Below are positions 1 to 5,377 of a DNA stretch of 5,377 nt, piece after piece. Made by a program: the position numbers and the translations under genes. A model generated the notes under the pieces. That model did not search any database and was not told the DNA's origin. It saw only the letters and a list, made by a program, of their open reading frames with translations. This DNA is from Nitrososphaeria archaeon. GTDB taxonomy: Archaea > Thermoproteota > Nitrososphaeria > Geothermarchaeales > JDFR-13. Where the stretch lies: contig JALTNJ010000111.1 in assembly GCA_027000765.1 (NCBI GenBank), positions 1-5,377 of the forward strand, written 5' to 3'. The stretch's first letter is position 1. Each line of letters starts with the position of its first letter.

Positions 1-212
1 ATGAAGCCGTGTGTAAGTAGTGCAAATAATAGGATTGTATATAGTGCATCGTAGAACACGTTATCCATCCTAGCTGCTACAGCCTCCCATTTTTGGGCAT
101 CAACGTATCCTGGTCCAACTACGGAGGCGAATAGTTGGAAGTGGAAGAGTATTAATACTGCTATTACCACTCCAAGTAGATATTGGGTTAGTCTAATATA
201 CGACTCCTTCAT
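1..212 (-). CDS. sdhD: Succinate dehydrogenase membrane anchor subunit SdhD (partial, C-terminus beyond window)
   Basis: This is the second membrane-anchor subunit of succinate dehydrogenase/fumarate reductase, which holds haem b and the quinone site with SdhC. Only the first 70 codons are present; the frame stays open to the left edge. It begins MKESYIRLTQYLLG, has a hydrophobic helix at about residues 9-33 containing His24 (LILFHFQLF), a polar loop around 34-53, and the start of a second helix at about 54-70 ending LLTHGF. His24 and His68 are candidate haem ligands. The ATG lies one base after the sdhC stop, and GGTG motifs just upstream give a good ribosome binding site, so the gene is almost certainly translated from the sdhA-sdhC transcript. 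Sequence similarity among anchor subunits is weak, so the name rests on the helix/histidine pattern and on position after sdhC. A four-helix-bundle anchor of another respiratory enzyme is unlikely here. Confidence 0.82.
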   Translation of the reverse strand, partial: MKESYIRLTQYLLGVVIAVLILFHFQLFASVVGPGYVDAQKWEAVAARMDNVFYDALYTILLFALLTHGF

Positions 213-213
213 A

Positions 214-678
214 TCACCACACCCACACCAACAATAGTTCATACGCAACGATCAGGAGGAGAATTAGTCCTATGACGATCATGGATATCAGTAGTGTTCT
301 CGGCTTCTGTGTCTTTAGGATCTTTCTATAAGGATAGACCGGTTTCGTAGGCTTCCCCAGTAATAGCCCGAATTCGTTCAGTATTAGTCTCAATCCATTT
401 ACACCGTGGAATATTACTCCGGCCATAACGAAGAAGAGCCCTATATCAAATATAGGGTTGAAAATTACGCCATGGGCAGATTCATATGCTTCAACGCCAT
501 ACATCCTGGAGCTAGTGACGAATATGTGTAGTACAAGGTATAGGACGAGCCCTACTCCAGTTATTCTATGTAGGAGATATAAGTATCTCTCCATGTTAAA
601 CCTGAGGTTCTCTAACCAGCCTTTTGTACCCGCCATATTATACTTCGACTTATATTTCTTATCTCTCTTTGCAAACAC
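214..678 (-). CDS. sdhC: Succinate dehydrogenase cytochrome b subunit SdhC
   Basis: This membrane anchor of complex II carries electrons from the iron-sulfur subunit to quinone. From the start chosen here it is 154 residues with three predicted membrane helices (about 39-57, 74-97 and 128-154). The family signature HRITG is at 37-41, and HGVNGLR at 91-97 matches the conserved haem-ligand motif, so His91 is the likely ligand and His51 (LVLHIF) a second candidate. The residue equivalent to the quinone-site Ser27 of E. coli SdhC appears to be Tyr34. The N-terminus is basic and hydrophilic. The longest frame opens with a GTG at 687, but that GTG is inside the strong Shine-Dalgarno sequence AGGAGGTGA, so the in-frame GTG at 678 is preferred. 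The Shine-Dalgarno overlaps the sdhA stop, and sdhD follows after one base. Family identity is secure; the start is fairly sure. Confidence 0.9.
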   Translation of the reverse strand: MFAKRDKKYKSKYNMAGTKGWLENLRFNMERYLYLLHRITGVGLVLYLVLHIFVTSSRMYGVEAYESAHGVIFNPIFDIGLFFVMAGVIFHGVNGLRLILNEFGLLLGKPTKPVYPYRKILKTQKPRTLLISMIVIGLILLLIVAYELLLVWVW

Positions 679-683
679 TCCAC

Positions 684-692
684 TCACCTCCT
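684..692 (-). promoter_or_regulatory. Ribosome binding site of sdhC
   Basis: AGGAGGTGA is a nine-base match to the complement of the archaeal 16S rRNA 3' end and overlaps the sdhA TAG stop. It contains the GTG that opens the longest sdhC frame (687). That codon cannot be both pairing site and start, so the site points to the GTG at 678, six bases past the end of GGTG. The overlap with the upstream stop suggests translational coupling to sdhA. Confidence 0.75.
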
Positions 693-2409
693 AATACTTT
701 CTTTCAACAGGCTTCCAGTATAGTATCGTTACTGGACTATACTTTATAATGGGGCCATCTGCTCCTCTGTAGACTAAGGTGTGTTTCAGGAACTTTTTGT
801 CATCTCTCTTTGGAAAGTCAAACCTGTAATGTGCTCCTCTACTCTCCTCCCTAGCTAATGCGCCGACCGCTATTACCTCTGCAGTGTCAAGCATATTCTC
901 TAATTCTAGTGTATATATTAAGTCGGAGTTGTATACCCTCTGCTTATCCTCCACGACGACTTTATTGAATCTCTCCTTCAATTCCCTAATCTTCTTCAGC
1001 CCCTTCTTCATGTCCTCACCGTTTCTAAAGACGTGGAAGTTTTCATCCATAGTTATCCTAAGCTCTCTCCTTATCTCATAGGGATCTTCACCGGTCTCTC
1101 TCCCAAGTAGTTCATCGAATATCCTTTTCTCCTCCGCCTCAACCATCTCCATAGGCGGCTCTGGGAAGTCGTATTTATCCATTGCATATAATGCCGCGTT
1201 CTTACCCGCGATAGCGCCGAATACAAGGCATTCGGCGGTTGAGTTCGTTCCAAGTCTATTAGCTCCATGGAGGCTTATGGAGGTTACTTCTCCAGCGGCC
1301 CATAGCCCTACAGCATCCGTTGCACATTCAATGTCCGTTGAAACGCCTCCCATCGGGTAGTGGGCTACCGGCCTAACTGGTAGAGGCTCTTCAATAGGAT
1401 CTACTCCAGCGAACTTTATCGATACCTCCCTAATTAGGGGTAGCCTGTCCAGAATCTTCTCTCTTCCTAGATGTGTTAGGTCTAGAAGTACATATTGCAG
1501 GCCATATGGTCCTTCAAATCCCCTCCCCTCTCTAATCTCTGTCATCATAGATCTGGATACAACATCTCTCGGAGCCAATTCCATGAAGTCAGGGGCATAT
1601 TTCTCCATGAATCTCTCGCCCTTATTATTCCTCAGGTATCCTCCTTCTCCCCTAGCCGCTTCTGAAATCAATATTCCAGTGGGTATCAACCCCGTCGGGT
1701 GGAACTGAACGAACTCCATGTCTTTTAGCGGTAGACCCGCTCTATACGGTATTGCAAATCCATCGCCCGTCGCTGAGAGGCTATATGTTGTGAATCCATA
1801 CATCCTTAGTCCTCCACCAGCAGCCCATATTGCTGCTTTAGAGACGAATACGTGGAAAGTGCCGTTATACATGTCGATGGCTGTCATACCCTTATACTCT
1901 CCATTCTCGATTAGTAGGCTTGTCACGAACCACTCTGGATAGAATGTTATGTTGTCAAACCTCTGTAGGACGCCCCATAGAGTCTGCATTTCAAAGAACC
2001 CTGTCTTGTCAGCGGCGAAAGTAGCTCTGGGGAAGGAGTGTCCTCCGAATCTCCTCTGAGCAATCCTCCCATCCTCCCTCCTGCTCCAAGGCATTCCCCA
2101 GTGCTCAAGCTGATAAATCTGCTTGGGGCATTCCTTAACAAACCTCACAACAACATCCTGGTCAGCCAAGAAGTCTGATCCCTTGATCGTATCCCATGCA
2201 TGTAGCCATAGACTATCGCCTTCATTGGGGTAGAGTACAGCTGCAGTTCCTCCTTCTGCACATACTGAATGGGATCTGTTTATCTGTAGCTTAGATATTA
2301 CTGCAATGTCCAGCTTACCCTTTGAAACTAGAGCGGCTTCGACAGCCGCTCTCAAGCCAGCTAATCCGCTTCCGACTATAATTAGATCGTGTCGTATTAT
2401 CTCTGTCAT
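691..2409 (-). CDS. sdhA: Succinate dehydrogenase/fumarate reductase flavoprotein subunit SdhA
   Basis: This catalytic subunit oxidises succinate to fumarate (or the reverse) with covalently bound FAD and passes electrons to SdhB. It has 572 residues, normal for the family. The FAD-binding GSGLAGL is at 13-19. The RSHS motif with His47 is the expected covalent FAD attachment site, followed by EGG. Active-site equivalents of E. coli SdhA residues are visible: His237 in QFHPTG, Glu250 in ISEAARGEGG, Arg281 in PRDVVSR, His350 in AHYPMGG and Arg385 in HGANRLGTNS. The C-terminal domain holds REESRGAHYRFDFP (519-532). No key residue is missing. The ATG at 2409 has GGTGA eight bases upstream and a TATA-like box further up. 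It heads the operon sdhA-sdhC-sdhD; sdhB is not in the window. SdhA and FrdA cannot be told apart by sequence alone, so the physiological direction is open. Confidence 0.97.
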   Translation of the reverse strand: MTEIIRHDLIIVGSGLAGLRAAVEAALVSKGKLDIAVISKLQINRSHSVCAEGGTAAVLYPNEGDSLWLHAWDTIKGSDFLADQDVVVRFVKECPKQIYQLEHWGMPWSRREDGRIAQRRFGGHSFPRATFAADKTGFFEMQTLWGVLQRFDNITFYPEWFVTSLLIENGEYKGMTAIDMYNGTFHVFVSKAAIWAAGGGLRMYGFTTYSLSATGDGFAIPYRAGLPLKDMEFVQFHPTGLIPTGILISEAARGEGGYLRNNKGERFMEKYAPDFMELAPRDVVSRSMMTEIREGRGFEGPYGLQYVLLDLTHLGREKILDRLPLIREVSIKFAGVDPIEEPLPVRPVAHYPMGGVSTDIECATDAVGLWAAGEVTSISLHGANRLGTNSTAECLVFGAIAGKNAALYAMDKYDFPEPPMEMVEAEEKRIFDELLGRETGEDPYEIRRELRITMDENFHVFRNGEDMKKGLKKIRELKERFNKVVVEDKQRVYNSDLIYTLELENMLDTAEVIAVGALAREESRGAHYRFDFPKRDDKKFLKHTLVYRGADGPIIKYSPVTILYWKPVERKY

Positions 2410-2450
2410 GAAAATGTCACCACGTATACTAGGTGGAACCTAATTAATGC

Positions 2451-2460
2451 TATAAATTAA
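2451..2460 (-). promoter_or_regulatory. Putative TATA box of the sdhA operon
   Basis: On the minus strand TTAATTTATA is the best archaeal TATA-like element upstream of sdhA. A start about 26 bases downstream (around 2428) would leave a leader of roughly 18 bases holding the GGTGA ribosome binding site. The whole region is AT-rich, so other boxes are possible. Confidence 0.5.
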
Positions 2461-2480
2461 AAATAGTACATTCATCAATA

Positions 2481-2539
2481 AATGGTTAATATTAAAAAAC
2501 TATACATTAGAAACCTATGTCTATTGAACATTAACCATT
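2481..2539. repeat. 10-bp perfect inverted repeat upstream of the sdhA promoter
   Basis: AATGGTTAAT (2481-2490) and ATTAACCATT (2530-2539) are perfect reverse complements separated by 39 bases. The inner edge of the left arm also runs into a self-complementary TTAATATTAA (2486-2495). Both arms lie just upstream of the putative sdhA TATA box, where a dimeric regulator could bind, but the low-complexity AT-rich background makes a chance match possible. No regulator is encoded in the window. Confidence 0.4.
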
Positions 2540-2604
2540 ATTTCATTACATATTCTAATAAGGTTGATAAGTCATCATTTGCCTGGAGAGTAGGTAGATT
2601 AATG

Positions 2605-2616
2605 AATAAAAAATAG
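2605..2616 (-). terminator. Oligo-T terminator after the fumarase operon
   Basis: About 14 to 20 bases past the fumarase beta stop codon the minus strand reads CCCCCTATTTTTTATTC, with an uninterrupted run of six T. Short T-tracts of this kind act as intrinsic terminators in archaea. It would separate the fumarase transcript from the sdh operon that follows on the same strand. No stable hairpin precedes it. Confidence 0.5.
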
Positions 2617-2627
2617 GGGGTTAGTGA

Positions 2628-3221
2628 CTAGAGTTTCTTAAGAATATCGTCTAGCCTTGTCTTAGCCTCCTCCTCAATATCTCTATGTATACTTTCACCA
2701 TGCGTATCCATTGTGACGATAAGTGGTCCAAAGTTCTCCACTTCCAGTATCCATAATGCCTCTGGTGTACCTAGGTCTATCCATTCAACGCCAACTACCT
2801 TTTTCACCGCCAATGCCGCTTTTGCACCTAATCCACCTGGGAATATGGCATATACCGCACCGTATTTACCCAATGCCTCCAACGTACCTTCTTTTAACCC
2901 TCCCTTCCCAACTATTACACGAGGTCTAAAGTATTTTATGAATGTGGGTTCGATATACTCCATCCTCGTACTCGTAGTGGGTCCAGCTGATATGAATATC
3001 CACTCTCCATCGACTTTCTTGACAATAGGTCCACAGTGATAAAGTATATTTCCTTCAAACTCGACAGGAAGTTTCTTTCCTTCTTCATGATACTCCACAG
3101 CCCTCTGATGCGCCTCATCCCTGGCTGTTATGACTCTGCCGGAGACAAATAATATATCTCCTACCCTAAGCTTCCTAATCTCTTCCTCTGGGATAGGTGT
3201 TTTTAAATGATATTCAGCCAT
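2628..3221 (-). CDS. fumB: Fumarate hydratase class I, beta subunit
   Basis: This is the small (swivel-domain) subunit of the two-subunit, iron-sulfur class I fumarase, which interconverts fumarate and malate with the alpha subunit. It has 197 residues, the usual length. Family motifs in order: GDILFVSG (21-28), ARDEAHQR (33-40), HCGP (62-65), SAGPTTSTRM (78-87), GKGG (105-108), FPGG (127-130) and EWIDLGTPEALW (146-157). The ATG is preceded by GAGGTGAT, which overlaps the alpha-subunit stop; the gap is 11 bases, so the two genes form an operon and are probably translationally coupled. L(+)-tartrate dehydratase beta (TtdB) is homologous and hard to exclude by sequence alone, but the neighbouring succinate dehydrogenase genes favour fumarase. 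The symbol follows common archaeal use for the beta chain and is not meant as E. coli FumB. Confidence 0.93.
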   Translation of the reverse strand: MAEYHLKTPIPEEEIRKLRVGDILFVSGRVITARDEAHQRAVEYHEEGKKLPVEFEGNILYHCGPIVKKVDGEWIFISAGPTTSTRMEYIEPTFIKYFRPRVIVGKGGLKEGTLEALGKYGAVYAIFPGGLGAKAALAVKKVVGVEWIDLGTPEALWILEVENFGPLIVTMDTHGESIHRDIEEEAKTRLDDILKKL

Positions 3222-3226
3222 TCACT

Positions 3227-3234
3227 ATCACCTC
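3227..3234 (-). promoter_or_regulatory. Ribosome binding site of fumarase beta subunit
   Basis: GAGGTGAT overlaps the TGA stop of the alpha subunit and sits five bases before the beta-subunit ATG at 3221. It fixes that start and supports coupled translation of the two subunits, which are needed in equal amounts. Confidence 0.7.
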
Positions 3235-4138
3235 ACAACTTAATATCCTCCAGCTTAACGTTATGGCTTAGGAACTCCACTTCCCCATCCTTCGTAACCC
3301 TGATGGTGGCCCTCCTCGCTGCCCAGCACTGTGTAACAATGGCTACCGGTAATGTAGCTGGATGTCTATATGCGTATTCTACATTTACCCCCAGCACCGT
3401 AGTGTCTCCACCTAGCCCCATCGGCCCAATACCAAGTGAGTTAAGTTTTTCAAGCAACTCCTCCTCAAGCTGTGCAACCTCAGGCTCCTCATGACGCTTA
3501 TCCAATGGCCTAAGTAGAGCCATCTTACCAAGTTTTAAAGCTATATCGGCTCCTCCACCGATCCCCACTCCCACTATGATTGGTGGACAGGGTTTTCCAC
3601 CCGCCTCATACACTGCCCTTATAACGGCTTCCTTGACGCCTTTAATACCTAGCCCTGGGCTGATCATCCGTAGCTGAGAAGTAAATTCACTTCCTCCCCC
3701 CTTCGGTAGAAGAGTGAGTATAACATCGTCTCCCTCCCTAATCTCCCAGTTTATCCACGGCATAAACCTACCAGTATTATCTCCACTATTCTTCGCTCTA
3801 ATAGGGTCTACAGCATTTGGTCTTATAGGGACTTTCACGGTAGCTTCTCTAGCAGCATCCTTAATGATATCCTCCAGTTCCAGTAGGAGTGGGAAGTCTG
3901 CACCTACCTCTACATACCATATTAATGTTCCAGTGTCTTGACACATGGGGCGCCCGGATTCCTCAGACATAGTGTAATTGTCTATTATGGATGCGAGGAT
4001 CTTCTTCGCAACTGGATTACTCTCCTTCTCATAAGCGGTTTTAATAGCGTTTTTAACATCATCAGGTAGTGTTGTTACTGCTAGCTTGGTCTGTCTCACC
4101 AATGCATCTACTAGGATGCTTCTAAGGTCTCTTGACAA
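3233..4138 (-). CDS. fumA: Fumarate hydratase class I, alpha subunit
   Basis: This is the large subunit of the two-subunit class I fumarase, binding the catalytic [4Fe-4S] cluster. From the start chosen here it has 301 residues, somewhat above the usual 280 or so. Three cysteines sit in the contexts expected of the cluster ligands: Cys66 in PMCQDTG, Cys184 in GKPCPPI and Cys271 in TQCWAARRA. Other conserved blocks are KGGGSE (146-151) and GGDTTVLGVNVEYAYRHPAT (244-263). The longest frame begins with GTG at 4147, but that codon lies in GAGGTG, the only good Shine-Dalgarno here, so a TTG at 4138 six bases downstream is favoured. The N-terminus before SRDLRSILVDAL is not conserved enough to decide. 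The beta subunit follows 11 bases after the stop. Tartrate dehydratase alpha (TtdA) is the alternative homologue. The symbol follows archaeal use for the alpha chain. Confidence 0.93.
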   Translation of the reverse strand: MSRDLRSILVDALVRQTKLAVTTLPDDVKNAIKTAYEKESNPVAKKILASIIDNYTMSEESGRPMCQDTGTLIWYVEVGADFPLLLELEDIIKDAAREATVKVPIRPNAVDPIRAKNSGDNTGRFMPWINWEIREGDDVILTLLPKGGGSEFTSQLRMISPGLGIKGVKEAVIRAVYEAGGKPCPPIIVGVGIGGGADIALKLGKMALLRPLDKRHEEPEVAQLEEELLEKLNSLGIGPMGLGGDTTVLGVNVEYAYRHPATLPVAIVTQCWAARRATIRVTKDGEVEFLSHNVKLEDIKL

Positions 4139-4144
4139 GTCTGA

Positions 4145-4150
4145 CACCTC
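4145..4150 (-). promoter_or_regulatory. Ribosome binding site of fumarase alpha subunit
   Basis: GAGGTG on the minus strand overlaps the GTG that opens the longest alpha-subunit frame. Read as a Shine-Dalgarno it places the start at the TTG at 4138, with six bases between, the same spacing as found in sdhC. A GTG start at 4147 would have no ribosome binding site at usable distance. Confidence 0.6.
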
Positions 4151-4333
4151 TTTATTTCCAAATAATCAAAATTAATTATTATCATCGGCATCACTTAATT
4201 CGAATAATTTAAATAGTATAAACTAAACCCTATTCCAGAGAGCCTATTCATATCAACTGGCGTTTAAACCTACTTTCCTCAGGTAATAGTTATTTCCCAC
4301 AGTAGACGTATTAGATTTTTTGGTGGGTTGTAT
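4151..4333. promoter_or_regulatory. Divergent promoter region between fumarase operon and adenosine/AMP kinase gene
   Basis: These roughly 180 bases separate two divergently transcribed genes, so both promoters must lie here unless either gene is leaderless. For the fumarase operon, minus-strand ATTTAAATT (4206-4214) and AGTTTATACT (4215-4224) are TATA candidates; the former would predict a start near 4184. For the plus-strand gene, GTTTAAAC (4262-4269) or GTAATAGTTATT (4283-4294) are candidates. I see no clear RNA gene or further reading frame in the region. Exact elements are uncertain because of the AT-rich composition. Confidence 0.5.
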
Positions 4334-4819
4334 ATGGTGGAGTTAAAAGTAGTTCCTATAGAGATTCCAGAGGGAGTTAATATAGTCGCTGGAGTATCGC
4401 ACTTCATAAAAACTGTTGAAGATATCTATGAAGCGCTTGCTACCAGTAGTCCACATCTGAAGTTTGGAGTGGCCTTCTGTGAAGCTAGTGGTCCTCGTCT
4501 AATTAGATATGATGGTAACGATGAGGAGCTAACTAACTTTGCTGTCGAAGTCGCGAAGAAAGTGGCCGCTGGACACTTCTTTGTAGTGGCTATTCGAGAG
4601 GGTTATCCCATTAATATCCTGCCCAAGCTTAGGAAAGTGGATGAAATAGTAAATATCATGGTGGCGACAGCTAATCCAGTCCAGTTTATAGTAGCTGAGA
4701 CAGGCCAGGGACGTGGAGTACTAGGTGTTGTGGACGGATACTCTCCATTGGGCGTTGAATCAGACGAGGATAAGAAGAAACGTCATGACTTCCTTAGGAT
4801 GATAGGCTATAAAAGATAA
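4334..4819 (+). CDS. Adenosine/AMP-specific kinase family protein (PF04008/COG1839)
   Basis: This 161-residue cytoplasmic protein belongs to the small, highly conserved adenosine-specific kinase family (formerly DUF355). A Pyrobaculum aerophilum member has been reported as an adenosine-specific kinase with a stable phosphohistidine. Family blocks are nearly all intact: VSHFIKTVED (21-30), FGVAFCEASGPRLIRYDGND (44-63), GHFFV (80-84), PINIL (92-96), ATANP (111-115), GQGRGVLGVVDG (124-135) and PLGVE (138-142), ending RMIGYK. His23 and His81 are the conserved histidines and thus the candidates for phosphorylation; which one is inference. The frame could open at TTG 4328, but the ATG at 4334 has GGTGGG at a normal distance. 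It diverges from the fumarase operon and has no obvious metabolic link to it. Family membership is certain; the cellular role is poorly defined. Confidence 0.93.
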   Translation: MVELKVVPIEIPEGVNIVAGVSHFIKTVEDIYEALATSSPHLKFGVAFCEASGPRLIRYDGNDEELTNFAVEVAKKVAAGHFFVVAIREGYPINILPKLRKVDEIVNIMVATANPVQFIVAETGQGRGVLGVVDGYSPLGVESDEDKKKRHDFLRMIGYKR

Positions 4820-4846
4820 AGCCTTACATAGCTATCTTATTTTTTC
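4801..4846 (+). terminator. Hairpin plus T-tract terminator at convergent gene ends
   Basis: GATAGGCTAT (4801-4810) pairs with ATAGCTATC (4828-4836) as a nine-base-pair stem with one bulged G and a 17-base loop, followed by TTATTTTTTC (4837-4846). This resembles an intrinsic terminator for the plus-strand kinase gene. The left arm is in its last codons, and the right arm and T-tract are in the end of the opposite-strand nuclease gene. The minus strand also has a T-rich stretch (TTTATCTTTTATAG, 4807-4820) that may stop the nuclease transcript. Confidence 0.5.
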
Positions 4847-5377
4847 ACAGGATATCGGATCATATCCTAGGAATCTCGATAATGCCTCTGGCCTTTCACT
4901 ATGAATGACACATAACTTCCGAGGCTCTATCTCATTCACAACATATTTTAGATCTAGTGGATGTATATGGCCACTACAATGCACCCGGTACGAAGGAATG
5001 TTTAGCGACGCCAGCCAATTATAGATTTTCTCTTGGCTTATCATACCCTCTTCATTAAATGGCTCCGAATTACTGAAAATAGCTATGGCTCCCTGAGAGA
5101 ACTTCGTGGTCATGAGGTTTGATAGATAAGTGTCGAAGTCGTTATAAACATACTTCCCAGGTCCTAACTCGTCAAAGTAGGTTATCAGTTGATATCCTTC
5201 ATCAGCCCATGTCTCATAATACTTCTTTCTCCATCCAGTGACTCTACTCTCTCCAATATATATCTTAATCAACTCTGGATCGGTGGATATTTTTTTGCTG
5301 AGCACCTCATCCTCCTTAGATAGTTTCCATATGAATAGGAAGTGTCTATCTGAGACTACAGCCTCCCTCCCAGAGTC
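4832..5377 (-). CDS. Metallo-beta-lactamase/beta-CASP family RNase-like protein (C-terminal part)
   Basis: The frame is open to the right edge, so only the last 181 residues are seen and the metal-binding HxHxDH motif of the N-terminal domain is outside the window. The visible part matches the end of the beta-CASP and following metallo-beta-lactamase domains: SNSEPFNEEG (102-111 from the window edge), HCSGHIHPLDL (133-143) with the motif B His137, and CVIHSERPEAL (156-166) with the motif C His159. Many archaeal and bacterial proteins of this class are RNA-processing nucleases (RNase J/CPSF73-like), and a nuclease role is inferred from that. The GTG at 5305 is an internal Val and not a start: the codons upstream continue as DSGREAVVSD...KLSKEDE without a stop. 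The gene converges on the kinase gene with 12 bases between stop codons. The subfamily and substrate cannot be told from this fragment. Confidence 0.82.
   Translation of the reverse strand, partial: DSGREAVVSDRHFLFIWKLSKEDEVLSKKISTDPELIKIYIGESRVTGWRKKYYETWADEGYQLITYFDELGPGKYVYNDFDTYLSNLMTTKFSQGAIAIFSNSEPFNEEGMISQEKIYNWLASLNIPSYRVHCSGHIHPLDLKYVVNEIEPRKLCVIHSERPEALSRFLGYDPISCEKIR

Noticed and set aside
458..694. Plus-strand frame opposite sdhC, and short frames opposite or inside sdhA (884-1081, 1071-1268, 1718-1942, 1947-2141).
   Set aside because: All are shadows of sdhC or sdhA in other frames, with low-complexity or basic translations and no supporting ribosome binding sites.
2418..2436. 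CCAC/GTGG hairpin in front of sdhA that might mask its ribosome binding site.
   Set aside because: The stem is only four pairs with a nine-base loop, and the predicted transcript start (about 2428) would leave out one arm.
2567..2580. ATGATGA on the minus strand (2572-2578), a possible C box of a C/D guide RNA, with TGATGA again near 2473.
   Set aside because: No CTGA D box was found in the following bases and there is no terminal stem, so a C/D RNA is not supported.
2713..3039. Plus-strand reading frame of about 108 codons inside fumarase beta.
   Set aside because: It is antisense to a fully conserved gene, has no family features and reflects the codon bias of the real gene; the same holds for 3207-3494 and 3714-3941 on the plus strand.
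2628..4147. L(+)-tartrate dehydratase (TtdA/TtdB) as the product of the two-gene operon.
   Set aside because: The families are homologous, but the adjacent succinate dehydrogenase operon and common occurrence of two-subunit fumarase in archaea make fumarase the better call.
4832..5305. Treating the GTG at 5305 as the start of a complete 157-residue protein.
   Set aside because: The frame stays open upstream to the window edge, and the visible motifs are the C-terminal ones of a larger metallo-beta-lactamase/beta-CASP protein.
1..5377. A hidden mobile element, CRISPR array, tRNA or novel defence-type system.
   Set aside because: I found no repeated spacer pattern, transposase or tRNA-like cloverleaf; nearly all of the window is accounted for by known housekeeping genes.

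Overview
The window reads as a stretch of core central metabolism from a thermophilic archaeon, most likely a member of the Thermoproteota (crenarchaea). This placement is an inference. It rests on extended GGTGA-type Shine-Dalgarno sequences matching the archaeal 16S 3' end, TATA-like boxes, oligo-T stops, heavy use of AGA/AGG and ATA codons, a two-subunit class I fumarase and an adenosine/AMP kinase of the COG1839/PF04008 family. The sequence alone does not fix a genus.

Layout. The minus strand carries most genes. Reading in that direction from the right edge: the C-terminal part of a beta-CASP-type metallo-beta-lactamase nuclease (4832-5377, cut by the window). Then, after a divergent intergenic region, a fumarase operon of alpha subunit (3233-4138) and beta subunit (2628-3221). 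After a 218-base AT-rich intergenic region comes a succinate dehydrogenase operon: flavoprotein sdhA (691-2409), membrane anchor sdhC (214-678) and membrane anchor sdhD (1-212, cut by the left edge). The single plus-strand gene, the adenosine/AMP kinase-like protein (4334-4819), diverges from the fumarase operon and converges on the nuclease gene with 12 bases between the two stop codons.

How the genes fit together. Succinate dehydrogenase (succinate <-> fumarate, coupled to membrane quinone) and fumarase (fumarate <-> malate) are consecutive steps. They work oxidatively in the citric acid cycle, or in reverse in reductive carbon-fixation cycles such as the dicarboxylate/4-hydroxybutyrate cycle. 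The two units lie in tandem on the same strand but are separated by an oligo-T stop and a TATA-like box, so they are probably two transcripts. The iron-sulfur subunit sdhB is not in the window and may lie beyond the left edge. The visible anchors carry intramembrane histidines like those of two-haem, two-anchor (type A) enzymes, unlike the Sulfolobus-type (type E) complex.

I see no mobile element, CRISPR array, tRNA or rRNA, and no clear sign of a new biological system. The points most worth a second look are start codons that are really part of Shine-Dalgarno sites, a 10-bp inverted repeat upstream of the sdhA promoter, a hairpin/T-tract built from the ends of two convergent genes, and the probable haem-ligand set of the SDH anchors.
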